NCBI RefSeq assembly: GCF_010645065.1
Contig: NZ_JAADZW010000001.1
Coordinates: 832,866 to 896,865 of the forward strand
From: Flavobacterium fluviatile
GTDB lineage: Bacteria > Bacteroidota > Bacteroidia > Flavobacteriales > Flavobacteriaceae
DNA: 64,000 bases
Direction of reading: 5' to 3'
The notes under the pieces were generated by a model that saw only the letters and a program-made list of their open reading frames with translations, searched no databases and was not told the DNA's origin. Within the stretch, counting starts at the first letter, position 1, and the number at the start of each line of letters is the position of its first letter. The position numbers were made by a program, and so were the translations under genes. Positions 1-8,003 of the stretch are shown here, in pieces.

Positions 1-1
1 T

Positions 2-565
2 TATAATTTTGAAGGTATCAGGAATGAAGTTTACCAGTTTCGTTTCATTAGTACCGGGTTACAGGAAATAACAAAAATAGTTTCCATTTCGCCTATAAAT
101 AAAAATCTGAATTGGTATAGTGTAGGTTTTGGAAATCTTGAGAAAAATGAAAATACCATAAGCGTTAATGATCTTGCCGAAATCAACAATAATGATTATG
201 ATGAAGTTCTGGCTACTGTATTTATGTGTATTCTTCATTTTTTCATCTCTAATCCGGATTATACTATTTTGTTTTTTGGAAATACCCTGCACAAGCACCG
301 TTTGTATAAACAAAAAATTTCTTCGAATCTTATTATTTTAAACCAATATCTGGAAATCTCAGGAGGAATAACCGAAGAACAGGTAACTATAATAGAAAAA
401 AGCCAAACCATTACCCGTAAAGGAAAACAACACCAAAGGATTATTAGGGAAAAAGACCTTACAGCGCTCAGCAACAGCATTGAAATAAAGAGAATTGAAA
501 AATATAATGCAGCCAAAACAGCTGATTATCAATTTGTTTTGTTTAAGTTAAAAAAAGAACTATGA
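2..565 (+). CDS. DUF6934-like protein, 5' truncated by the window edge
   Basis: The reading frame is open from base 2 to a TGA at 563-565, so the gene begins before the window. The visible 187 residues show the pattern I know from the uncharacterised Bacteroidota family DUF6934: an N-terminal YxFxSxG stretch, a central NDYDEVLATV segment, and an ILFFGNTLHKHRLYK segment that matches the family's FxxGSTxxRxRLY signature. No catalytic residues are known for the family. An ATG at 224 lies in mid-domain and is not the start. A small gene follows at 604 with its own promoter; such two-gene pairs recall toxin-antitoxin layouts, but nothing here proves that. Confidence 0.65.
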   Translation, partial: YNFEGIRNEVYQFRFISTGLQEITKIVSISPINKNLNWYSVGFGNLEKNENTISVNDLAEINNNDYDEVLATVFMCILHFFISNPDYTILFFGNTLHKHRLYKQKISSNLIILNQYLEISGGITEEQVTIIEKSQTITRKGKQHQRIIREKDLTALSNSIEIKRIEKYNAAKTADYQFVLFKLKKEL

Positions 566-568
566 TTA

Positions 569-596
569 TTGAAGTAACAAAAAAATAGTATATTTG
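569..596 (+). promoter_or_regulatory. Bacteroidota-type promoter for the 604 gene
   Basis: TTG at 569-571, a 17-base spacer and TATATTTG at 589-596 match the -33/-7 consensus of this phylum very well. Transcription would start near 601-603, directly at the ATG of the next gene, so the mRNA would be almost leaderless. Confidence 0.6.
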
Positions 597-603
597 TAGC
601 ATT

Positions 604-807
604 ATGGAAGCAACACAATTAAGAGATTTACTAGAAAAGCAAATAGAAAAATCTACTAACTTCTGGGCCGGACGTCCTAAAATGACGATCCAGGAATTAG
701 AAGCCGTAGAGAAATTTGCCAAACAAAAAAGTAAGCTTTTTGAAAAAGTATTTGATTCTCCTGAAAAAATTGATAAAATAAGCAAAATGCAAAATAGCGC
801 ATTATAA
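604..807 (+). CDS. Small charged protein of unknown function (67 aa)
   Basis: I do not recognise a named family. The protein is mostly helical and lysine-rich, with a central FWAGRPKMTIQELEAVEKFAKQ stretch (residues about 19-40) and no membrane segment or signal peptide. It follows the DUF6934-like gene by 38 bases and is read from its own promoter, ending just before a strong terminator. As the second member of a DUF6934 pair it could be a partner or regulator protein. That is inference from position only. Confidence 0.6.
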   Translation: MEATQLRDLLEKQIEKSTNFWAGRPKMTIQELEAVEKFAKQKSKLFEKVFDSPEKIDKISKMQNSAL

Positions 808-832
808 AATCGATATTCTTAATTCAACTCTT

Positions 833-861
833 AACCACCTAAGCAATTAGGTGGTTTTTTT
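833..861 (+). terminator. Rho-independent terminator
   Basis: A perfect 10-bp stem (AACCACCTAA with TTAGGTGGTT), a four-base loop and a T run follow the 604 gene. Confidence 0.85.
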
Positions 862-975
862 ATGTTTAATTTGATTATTTTCATAGACATACAGATATAA
901 TTTTGTAAGACCTAAAGAAAATTATATAAAAAAAAGTTTGTTTTTGTTTGTCAATTTGTAAAAACAAGCAACAGC

Positions 976-1092
976 ATGAAAACTTTCCTGCGCAATAATG
1001 GTTTAGGCATCTGTCTTTTTTTAAAGCCGCTCCTCAAGTCCTGGCCTTCATGCTCTTCATTTGCAAACAGGCGGATGATGGTTACTACTTAA
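976..1092 (+). pseudogene. Remnant of a DUF6766-like membrane protein gene
   Basis: An ATG at 976 opens a 38-codon frame beginning MKTFLRNNGLGICLF, which is the typical N-terminus of DUF6766 proteins (normally well over 100 residues with several membrane segments). The frame then runs into LKPLLKSWPS, which resembles a later part of that family, and a shifted frame after it reads VLAFMLFICKQADDG. This suggests an internal deletion plus a frameshift. A possible promoter, TTTG at 870-873 and TAATTTTG at 898-905, lies upstream. The rest of the 342-base gap between 808 and 1149 shows nothing else. Confidence 0.4.
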
Positions 1093-1149
1093 CGCTATTC
1101 AAATAAATAAACACGGATAAATATTAATCAAACATCTTAAAATACAAAT

Positions 1150-1908
1150 ATGGAAAATTTAACGAATTACTTTGGCAGAAATATTAAAGACAAAAGAATT
1201 GTTATTACGGGAGGTACAACCGGAATCGGAAAAGCCATTGCCGATTTATTAGTTTCGCTCGGCGGACGTGTACTCATTTTTGGAAGAGATCAGGAAGATT
1301 TCAAAAATGCTATTAATGATATCAAACAGCAATTTCCTGATGCTGAAATTTACGGTACTCCGGCCGATGTAACCAAAAAAGAAGATATCGATAAAATTCT
1401 GAAACTGACTGATGATGAACTTGGCGGCCTGGATATCCTTATTAACAATGCTGCTTTACCAGCTGACGGTCTCACAGGAAATACTTACGAAGACTACAAG
1501 TATGTAATTGATACTAATATTACCGGATATTTAGCATTCGCTGAGGAATCCATTTCAAGGATGAAAAATCAAAAATCCGGACATATCATCAACATTGGTT
1601 CTATGAGTGCAGAAACAAAGTCGCCGGAAAGTACTATTTACGTTGCTACGAAACAGGCGATACGGGGTTTCAGTACTTCCTTACGCAAAGAAGTCAACTC
1701 TTTCAGAATCAAAGTTTCACTTATTGAGCCCGGAGCCGTTACAAGCGACATGCAGACGGGAACAAAAGAAGAGCATGAGGAAAAAATTGATAAAATGGAA
1801 ATGCTTAAGGCAGAAGACATTGCGATGAGTGTTTTATTCTGTTTGTCTCAGCCTGAAAGATGTGATATTGTAACTATGCAAATACGCCCTCATTTACAAA
1901 TCATTTAG
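1150..1908 (+). CDS. SDR family NAD(P)-dependent oxidoreductase
   Basis: A 252-residue classical short-chain dehydrogenase. The dinucleotide-binding TGxxxGIG motif is at residues 20-27, the structural NNAA at 99-102, and the catalytic set is Ser151, Tyr164 and Lys168 (YxxxK). The substrate cannot be read from the sequence. Its C-terminus differs from sugar dehydrogenases and resembles stress-associated SDRs that reduce small carbonyls. It stands upstream of the catalase gene with a 200-base gap, so it is probably transcribed separately but belongs to the same stress island. Confidence 0.85.
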   Translation: MENLTNYFGRNIKDKRIVITGGTTGIGKAIADLLVSLGGRVLIFGRDQEDFKNAINDIKQQFPDAEIYGTPADVTKKEDIDKILKLTDDELGGLDILINNAALPADGLTGNTYEDYKYVIDTNITGYLAFAEESISRMKNQKSGHIINIGSMSAETKSPESTIYVATKQAIRGFSTSLRKEVNSFRIKVSLIEPGAVTSDMQTGTKEEHEEKIDKMEMLKAEDIAMSVLFCLSQPERCDIVTMQIRPHLQII

Positions 1909-2108
1909 TCCAATAAAAAACTTAAATGGTAATTGTGAAATATAGATTTACAATTCTATAATACATCCGTTTTTATATAAGGTAAATTTGAAAGAAAATA
2001 GAATTCTGTTATATAACTTTCTCTAAATCTGAGTTATGACAATTGAATACTAAAAAAACTTCTAACATAACAGGCTTAAATTATAACTTAATAAAATTCA
2101 TAATCAAT

Positions 2109-4253
2109 ATGAAAAATTTTCAAGATGAAAAACAGCGGGATTTATCTGTAAACAAATCAGACGGAACCAACAAATTCATGACCACTGATCAGGGTGTTCG
2201 CATAAACGATGACAATAATTCACTTAAAAGCGGTGACAGAGGTCCTTCACTACTCGAAGATTTTATTTTAAGAGAAAAAATTACCCATTTTGACCATGAA
2301 CGTATTCCGGAAAGAATTGTACATGCACGTGGTTCGGGTGCTCATGGCTTTTTTGAGGTAACAAATCCAATTCCGGAATTAACAAAAGCGGGATTCTTAA
2401 AAGAAGCAGGATTGAAAACACCTGTTTTTGTTAGATTTTCGACTGTTGCCGGTTTTAGAGGTTCTACTGACCTTGCCAGAGATGTACGAGGATTTGCTGT
2501 TAAGTTTTACACTCAGGAAGGTATTTATGATTTGGTAGGAAACAACATTCCTGTATTTTTTATTCAGGATGCTTCGAAATTCCCGGATCTGGTTCATGCT
2601 GTAAAACCGGAACCACATAATGAAATACCCCAGGCCGCATCTGCTCACGACACATTTTGGGACTTTATTTCTTTAATGCCTGAATCAATGCATATGATTA
2701 TGTGGGCGATGTCTGATCGTGCCATTCCGAGAAGTTATCGAATGATGGAAGGTTTTGGAGTTCACACTTTCCGATTAATCAATGAAGCAGGAGAATCAAC
2801 TTTTGTAAAATTCCACTGGAAACCCAAATTAGGAACCCATGCTGTAGTCTGGGACGAAGCACAAAAAATATCAGGAAAAAATCCTGACTTTCACAGAGAA
2901 GATTTATGGGAAGCTATCGAAATGGGCAATTTCCCTGAATGGGAATTAGGGATACAGATAATTCCGGAAGAAGATGAACACAAATACGACTTCGATTTAC
3001 TCGATCCAACGAAAATTGTTCCAGAAGAACTTGTTCCTGTAACCATAATTGGAAGAATGGTACTCAACAGAAATCCGGACAACTTTTTTGCAGAAACAGA
3101 ACAAATTGCTTTTCATCCCGGACATGTTGTTCCCGGAATTGATTTCACAAATGATCCGCTGCTTCAGGGAAGGTTATTTTCATATACAGATACTCAGCTT
3201 TCCAGATTAGGCAGTCCTAATTTTCATGAAATACCCATTAACAGAAGCGTTGCGCCTGTTCACAACAACCAGCGCGACGGGCATATGCGTCAGGAAATCA
3301 ATAAAGGCCGTGTAAGTTACCATCCGAACTCGCTTGGAGGCGGATGTCCGTTTCAGGCTAAAATAAGTGAAGGCGGATTTTCAAGTTTTAACGAACGTGT
3401 AGATGCACATAAAGTAAGAGAAAGAAGTACGAGCTTTGCTGACCATTTTAGTCAGGCAAGATTATTTTTTAACAGCCAGACTTCTACCGAAAAAAGCCAT
3501 ATTGTAAGAGCATTGCGATTTGAATTGGGTAAAGTGGAAACCACTGCCATCAGAGTGAGAATGCTGGGACTTTTATCTCAGGTTGACAGACAGCTGGCTG
3601 AACAAGTAGCAATCGGGCTTGGTGCCTCAGTTCCTTCTACTTTGGAAACCCCAATCAACAAGGGTGTTTCTCCGGAAAACGAAGAAACTTTAAAACATGA
3701 GCCTACAAATGCAGAATCATCTGTTAATGCTTCAGATGCTCTTTCGATGATTATCAATCCTACCAACTCTCCTACAATAGCCTCAAGAAAAGTAGCAATA
3801 ATTTGTACCGATGGTGTTTCAGAAGCAAGCGTGATGAACATGAAAAATGCTCTTACGAAAGAGGATGCAAAAGGTCTTGTTGTTGCGCCACATCTGGGAT
3901 CTGTGCTAACTGACTCTGATGGAGCCATTGCGGCAGACTTTAGTCTCCTGACTGCTTCATCTGTATTGTTTGATGCTGTTTATATTCCTCATGGCATGTC
4001 GCTTAATGAATTAGCAGAAGATGATACTGTACTGGAATTCCTTAATGATGCTTACAAACATTGCAAAGTCATTGGTGCTGATGGCGAGGCTACCAGTCTG
4101 TTAAGTGCAGCCCCTTTTGCTTTAAAAATGAGCAATGATGATCCGGGAATCATTTTATCGAGTGATTCGGGTAGTGAAACATTTGTACAGGATTTCATAA
4201 ATGCTATGGCAAATCATCGTGTTTGGGAACGTGAACCAAATTTATACAACTAA
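2109..4253 (+). CDS. katE: Large-subunit monofunctional catalase with C-terminal DJ-1-like domain
   Basis: Decomposes hydrogen peroxide to water and oxygen using haem. The 714-residue length, the catalytic histidine in RGSGAHGFFEV, the distal asparagine region in GNNIPVFFIQD, the haem-ligand tyrosine in RLFSYTDTQLSRLG, and a flavodoxin/DJ-1-like C-terminal domain (about residues 555-714) define the clade 2, HPII-type enzyme. An in-frame TTG at 2043 would add 22 residues of low-complexity Asn/Lys sequence; I chose the ATG at 2109. The next gene, a YciE-type protein, follows after 12 bases, so the two form an operon for peroxide defence. Confidence 0.93.
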   Translation: MKNFQDEKQRDLSVNKSDGTNKFMTTDQGVRINDDNNSLKSGDRGPSLLEDFILREKITHFDHERIPERIVHARGSGAHGFFEVTNPIPELTKAGFLKEAGLKTPVFVRFSTVAGFRGSTDLARDVRGFAVKFYTQEGIYDLVGNNIPVFFIQDASKFPDLVHAVKPEPHNEIPQAASAHDTFWDFISLMPESMHMIMWAMSDRAIPRSYRMMEGFGVHTFRLINEAGESTFVKFHWKPKLGTHAVVWDEAQKISGKNPDFHREDLWEAIEMGNFPEWELGIQIIPEEDEHKYDFDLLDPTKIVPEELVPVTIIGRMVLNRNPDNFFAETEQIAFHPGHVVPGIDFTNDPLLQGRLFSYTDTQLSRLGSPNFHEIPINRSVAPVHNNQRDGHMRQEINKGRVSYHPNSLGGGCPFQAKISEGGFSSFNERVDAHKVRERSTSFADHFSQARLFFNSQTSTEKSHIVRALRFELGKVETTAIRVRMLGLLSQVDRQLAEQVAIGLGASVPSTLETPINKGVSPENEETLKHEPTNAESSVNASDALSMIINPTNSPTIASRKVAIICTDGVSEASVMNMKNALTKEDAKGLVVAPHLGSVLTDSDGAIAADFSLLTASSVLFDAVYIPHGMSLNELAEDDTVLEFLNDAYKHCKVIGADGEATSLLSAAPFALKMSNDDPGIILSSDSGSETFVQDFINAMANHRVWEREPNLYN

Positions 4254-4265
4254 AAAAAATAAAAC

Positions 4266-4838
4266 ATGAAAAATTCAGAAAAACCAACTCCAACAAAGGC
4301 TGCAGCCAATAAAGACACAAAAAATAACATGGTACCACCTTCTGCTGATGCCGCTTCGGAGTTAAGAGATTTATTTATTGACAGTCTTAAAGATATTTAC
4401 TGGGCTGAGAACGCTCTTGTCAGCACGTTGCCAAAAATGGCTTCCAACGCAACATCTGCTGCATTGTCCGGAACTATTTTAGAGCATCTTGAAATAACAA
4501 AAAATCAGGTTACAAGACTTGAAAACATATTCGGACTGCTGGGAGAAAAAGCAGAAGGTAAAAAATGTGAAGCCATGGCCGGACTGATTAAAGAAGGCGA
4601 CAGCATACTTGAAGAAACTCAGCCGGGCGCTGTAAGAGATGCAGGAATTATTGCAGCTTCACAAAAAGTTGAACACTATGAAATTGCAACATACGGTACT
4701 TTATGCGCTTTTGCAAAAGCACTTGGTGAAAATGATGCTGCAAAATTATTGACACAAACCCTGGCAGAAGAAAAAGAAGCCGATTGTCTGCTAAATGACG
4801 TAGCGCTAAATGCTGTCAATCTAATTGCTGCTGAATAG
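4266..4838 (+). CDS. YciE/YciF ferritin-like protein (DUF892)
   Basis: A 190-residue member of the ferritin-like DUF892 family. After a polar, lysine- and alanine-rich tail of about 27 residues comes the family start LRDLFIDSLKDIYWAENAL, then helical segments with HLEITKNQVTRLE, the VEHYEIATYGTLCAFAKALG core and TLAEEKEAD. The E, H and ExxH-type acidic positions fit a di-metal four-helix bundle. In enterobacteria the family is induced by stationary phase and osmotic stress. Here it sits 12 bases behind the catalase, and a terminator closes the operon. Confidence 0.88.
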   Translation: MKNSEKPTPTKAAANKDTKNNMVPPSADAASELRDLFIDSLKDIYWAENALVSTLPKMASNATSAALSGTILEHLEITKNQVTRLENIFGLLGEKAEGKKCEAMAGLIKEGDSILEETQPGAVRDAGIIAASQKVEHYEIATYGTLCAFAKALGENDAAKLLTQTLAEEKEADCLLNDVALNAVNLIAAE

Positions 4839-4864
4839 AAATTAATTTTCTTCATTTTACTATA

Positions 4865-4895
4865 AAACATCTGTACATAGTGCAGGTGTTTTTTG
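4865..4895 (+). terminator. Terminator of the catalase-YciE operon
   Basis: A 9-bp stem (AAACATCTG with CAGGTGTTT, one G-U pair) is followed by a T run. The rest of the gap to 5119 contains several degenerate copies of the flavobacterial AATCTGC-type intergenic repeat (about 4955-5000). Confidence 0.75.
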
Positions 4896-5119
4896 TATTA
4901 TATTAATGCGTTTTGGTGAAATTATTTTTCGGTTTCTATCGCATCAGATATACATTTGTGTAAATCTGCTTTAATCTGTATAAATCTGCGTGAAAAATTA
5001 ATCCCCAAAAAGTATTCCAACCAGATTTTAAAGGAATTTTGCAGATTAGATTTAATCTTTGAATGAAGCTATTTTAATTGAATGAACCAACAGTTATCTA
5101 AACTATTTTTTCTGAGTGT

Positions 5120-5617
5120 ATGTATAAAACTGCTTTATCACCACTGGTAGACAATTCCAGCGAAATATTAATACTTGGATCAATGCCAGGTGATCAGTCT
5201 ATTGCGAAACAGCAATTTTACGGAAACAGGGGAAATCATTTCTGGAAGATCATGTTTACTATTTTTAAAGAAAGTTACAGTGTGTCTTACGAGGAGCGGA
5301 AAGCCTTTCTGAAAAAACATAAAATTGCCCTCTGGAATGTACTGTCATCCTGTATGAGGGAAGGTAGCAGCGACGCCAAAATAACGAATGAAACAATAAA
5401 TGATTTTGTGGATTTCCATAACCAATATCCAAACATCAGGCACGTCTTTTTTGAGAGCAAATCGGCCTCAAATTATTTTCATAAATATACAACTCAACAC
5501 GAAGGAATATCCTATAAAATTCTTCCTTCAACAAGTGGACTAAATGCCGGAATTTCTTTTGATCAAAAAGTAGAAATGTGGAAAGTGGTTGCACAAACAG
5601 CGAATTCTTTGTATTAA
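5120..5617 (+). CDS. DNA-deoxyinosine glycosylase, uracil-DNA glycosylase superfamily
   Basis: A 165-residue protein of the family that removes deaminated bases, especially hypoxanthine, from DNA. The family signature ILGSMPGDQSIAKQQFYGN lies at residues 18-36, followed by GNHFWKIM, the ALWNVLSSC core around residue 71, and LPSTSGLNAG near the C-terminus. The early GSMPG corresponds to the uracil-glycosylase motif 1 loop. Length fits the family. It is transcribed alone, between the peroxide operon and an MscS channel, consistent with a DNA-repair role during oxidative stress. Confidence 0.85.
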   Translation: MYKTALSPLVDNSSEILILGSMPGDQSIAKQQFYGNRGNHFWKIMFTIFKESYSVSYEERKAFLKKHKIALWNVLSSCMREGSSDAKITNETINDFVDFHNQYPNIRHVFFESKSASNYFHKYTTQHEGISYKILPSTSGLNAGISFDQKVEMWKVVAQTANSLY

Positions 5618-5753
5618 TCAGTAGAAATTTATACCTGAATTTCTATAACATCTTAACTAATTATATAAATAAATTGCCATATCCTGTAAAATCCGCTATT
5701 GGTCTCTTTATTAATTTTAATCAATGCAAGCTCATAATTTTTAATACCGCTTT

Positions 5754-6557
5754 ATGGAAGAATTTTTCAGAGATATTATAAATCATATCAAGGGTTATTA
5801 TAACAGCATTGTTGATCTTACCCCAAAACTATTACTTGCTTTTGCAGTAGTCTTAATTTCGTGGTTCATAGCCTCCCGAGTAAGAGGATTTGCAGACAGA
5901 AGGTTAAAAACGAGGATGCAGGATCCGCTATTAGCAACTTTTATTGCCAACCTCCTTAAAGCTGTTCTTATTATAATCGGCTTCCTGTTTATGTTTCGTG
6001 TTATCGGACTTACCGGTGTAGCACAAAGTATCCTTGCCGGAGCAGGTATATCAGCCTTTATCATTGGATTTGCCTTGAGGGATATTGGTGAGAATTTTTT
6101 GGCGGGTATTCTTCTGGCATTCAAAAGACCATTTTCTGTAGGTGATATTATTGAAACCAATGGTGTGAAAGGTAAAGTTGAAGCCCTTAATTTACGTGAC
6201 ACTCAAATAATAAGTGCCAGCAAAAACATTTATATCCCAAATGCCCTTTTAATCAAAAACACACTTATTAATTTTAACAGTGAAGGCTACTTATTACAGG
6301 ATTTTACAATTGGGCTTGAATATGGTTCTGATTACAGAAAAGCACTGTATCTGATTACTGAAATATTAAAAAAAGACAGTGAAATTGTGGACAAGGATTA
6401 TTTTAATTCGGCAGTAGTTTCCGGAGTAACAGGGAGCACTGTTCAGATTAATGTCAGATACTGGGTTAAAACGGATTTATCCATTAGTCAACATCTCTCG
6501 GAAATGATTATCAAAGTCACCGAAATGCTGAAGGAAAACGGATTCAATATCAAATAA
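5754..6557 (+). CDS. Small-conductance mechanosensitive channel (MscS family)
   Basis: A 267-residue channel that releases solutes on osmotic downshock. It has three membrane helices at about residues 24-44, 64-84 and 93-125; the third carries the pore sequence GAGISAFIIGFALRDIGENF typical of MscS. The beta domain follows with RPFSVGDIIE, and an alpha-beta cytoplasmic domain ends the protein. Its presence among catalase, YciE and acidic stress proteins supports an osmotic theme for the island. It converges with the alcohol dehydrogenase gene across a shared terminator. Confidence 0.92.
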   Translation: MEEFFRDIINHIKGYYNSIVDLTPKLLLAFAVVLISWFIASRVRGFADRRLKTRMQDPLLATFIANLLKAVLIIIGFLFMFRVIGLTGVAQSILAGAGISAFIIGFALRDIGENFLAGILLAFKRPFSVGDIIETNGVKGKVEALNLRDTQIISASKNIYIPNALLIKNTLINFNSEGYLLQDFTIGLEYGSDYRKALYLITEILKKDSEIVDKDYFNSAVVSGVTGSTVQINVRYWVKTDLSISQHLSEMIIKVTEMLKENGFNIK

Positions 6558-6578
6558 ATACATCTTATATATAAGATA

Positions 6579-6617
6579 AAAATCCTAATTCTAAGGGTAA
6601 TTTAGAATTAGGATTTT
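6579..6617. terminator. Bidirectional terminator
   Basis: A perfect 16-bp inverted repeat (AAAATCCTAATTCTAA and its complement, seven-base loop) with A and T flanks serves the convergent MscS and alcohol dehydrogenase genes. Confidence 0.9.
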
Positions 6618-6630
6618 ATTTTTTTCAAAA

Positions 6631-7800
6631 TTATTGCCATGGATCTAAAACAACCTTCACACAGCCGTCTTCTCTCTTTTTGAAAATATCATAAGCATGT
6701 GAAATTTCAGATAAGGGCAATCGGTGGGTTATAATGTCGTCTAATTTTACCTTACCCTGAACTACATATTCTAAAAGTTTATCGATATGCTTATGTGCCG
6801 GGGCCTGCCCTCCCTTAAGAACTATTCCTTTGTCAAAAAACTGACCAATAGGAAAGTTATCATAGTTTACTCCATAAACACCTAATACTGAAACAATTCC
6901 GCTTCTTCTAACGGCACTCATACAGGCTTCAAGAACTTTAGTAGATCCTTTTTCAAAATTAACTGTAGCTTTTACGCGATCGACAAAACTACGATCAGGT
7001 TCAAAACCTACAGCGTCAATACAAACATCTGCTCCGCGGCCTTGAGTAAGAGCCCGGATCTGCTCTACTACATCTTTGGCACCATCTTCCCAAAGTATGG
7101 TAGTCGCACCCGTTGTTGCTTTAGCTTTGTCAAGTCTGTATTGCAAAGTGTCCACAATTATTACTTGTCCGGCACCGCGAAGCCATGCACTTTTGGCAGC
7201 CATTAAACCCACAGGTCCGGAACCAAATATCGCTATAGTTTCACCTCCTTTTACCTCTCCCCAGTCCACTCCTGTATATCCGGTTGGAAAAATATCCGTC
7301 AGAAAAAGAACTTCTTCGTCTGTCAGATTCTCAGGAACCACTCTTGGTCCATAATTGGCATACGGCACACGTACATATTGTGCCTGGCCTCCATCGTATC
7401 CACCGTATAAATCGGTATAACCAAAGAGTGCTCCTCCTTTTTCTGTTAGTATTCCCCCTTCAGGACCATAATTTTCCGGATTGCTATGCTCGCAATTTCC
7501 AGGCACATCATGATTGCAGAAAAAACAATTTCCGCACGCAATCGGAAAAGGGACTACAACCCTGTCCCCTCTTTTAAGATGGGTTACGGCAGACCCCGTC
7601 TCTTCTACTATTCCCATAAACTCATGACCTAAAACCATTGGTCTTGGCTGAGGAAAACCACCTGAATAGATGTGTAAATCAGATCCGCAGATTGCAGTTG
7701 AAGTTACTTTTAAAATAATATCATCTTTTTCTATTAGTTTAGGATCATCTACTGTATCGTATTTAATAGATCCTGGTCCGTGTATGACTGCTGCTTTCAT
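6631..7800 (-). CDS. Zinc-dependent alcohol dehydrogenase, formaldehyde dehydrogenase-like
   Basis: A 389-residue medium-chain dehydrogenase. Catalytic zinc ligands are Cys38 (ICGSDLHI) and His59 (LGHE). Four structural-zinc cysteines are at 89, 92, 95 and 103. The nucleotide-binding loop is GSGPVGLMAA. The long insert after the zinc site and the FEPDRSFVDRVKA segment are features of the glutathione-independent formaldehyde dehydrogenase branch, although the true substrate is unknown. It is divergent from the FAD-Rieske gene, sharing a 203-base promoter region. Confidence 0.88.
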   Translation of the reverse strand: MKAAVIHGPGSIKYDTVDDPKLIEKDDIILKVTSTAICGSDLHIYSGGFPQPRPMVLGHEFMGIVEETGSAVTHLKRGDRVVVPFPIACGNCFFCNHDVPGNCEHSNPENYGPEGGILTEKGGALFGYTDLYGGYDGGQAQYVRVPYANYGPRVVPENLTDEEVLFLTDIFPTGYTGVDWGEVKGGETIAIFGSGPVGLMAAKSAWLRGAGQVIIVDTLQYRLDKAKATTGATTILWEDGAKDVVEQIRALTQGRGADVCIDAVGFEPDRSFVDRVKATVNFEKGSTKVLEACMSAVRRSGIVSVLGVYGVNYDNFPIGQFFDKGIVLKGGQAPAHKHIDKLLEYVVQGKVKLDDIITHRLPLSEISHAYDIFKKREDGCVKVVLDPWQ

Positions 7801-7949
7801 ATTATGATTTTTAAAATTAAGAAACCCTAAGTAACTACTATTAAAGCTATTAGACTTACATTATTTATTATCATTCTTACATAAATACACAACTGGCAAT
7901 CCTATAAAATTTAAAAATAAAATTGTAAGCATACCATATTACTGCACTG

Positions 7950-7957
7950 TAGTTTTG
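7950..7957 (+). promoter_or_regulatory. -7 promoter element of the FAD-Rieske gene
   Basis: TAGTTTTG fits TAnnTTTG. A TTG at 7923-7925 lies 24 bases upstream, slightly beyond the usual spacing. The divergent region also carries a GTGTATTTATGTA-like motif on the minus strand (about 7884-7898). Confidence 0.45.
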
Positions 7958-8003
7958 CTATATTAAGATACTTATACTTCTTTTCTTAAATAAAAACAAC
8001 ATT

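Noticed and set aside
2043..2108. A TTG start extending the catalase by 22 residues
   Set aside because: The extension is low-complexity and a normal ATG at 2109 gives the expected length.
5578..5781. A 67-codon plus-strand frame bridging the glycosylase and MscS genes
   Set aside because: It overlaps both genes in other frames and has no coding character.
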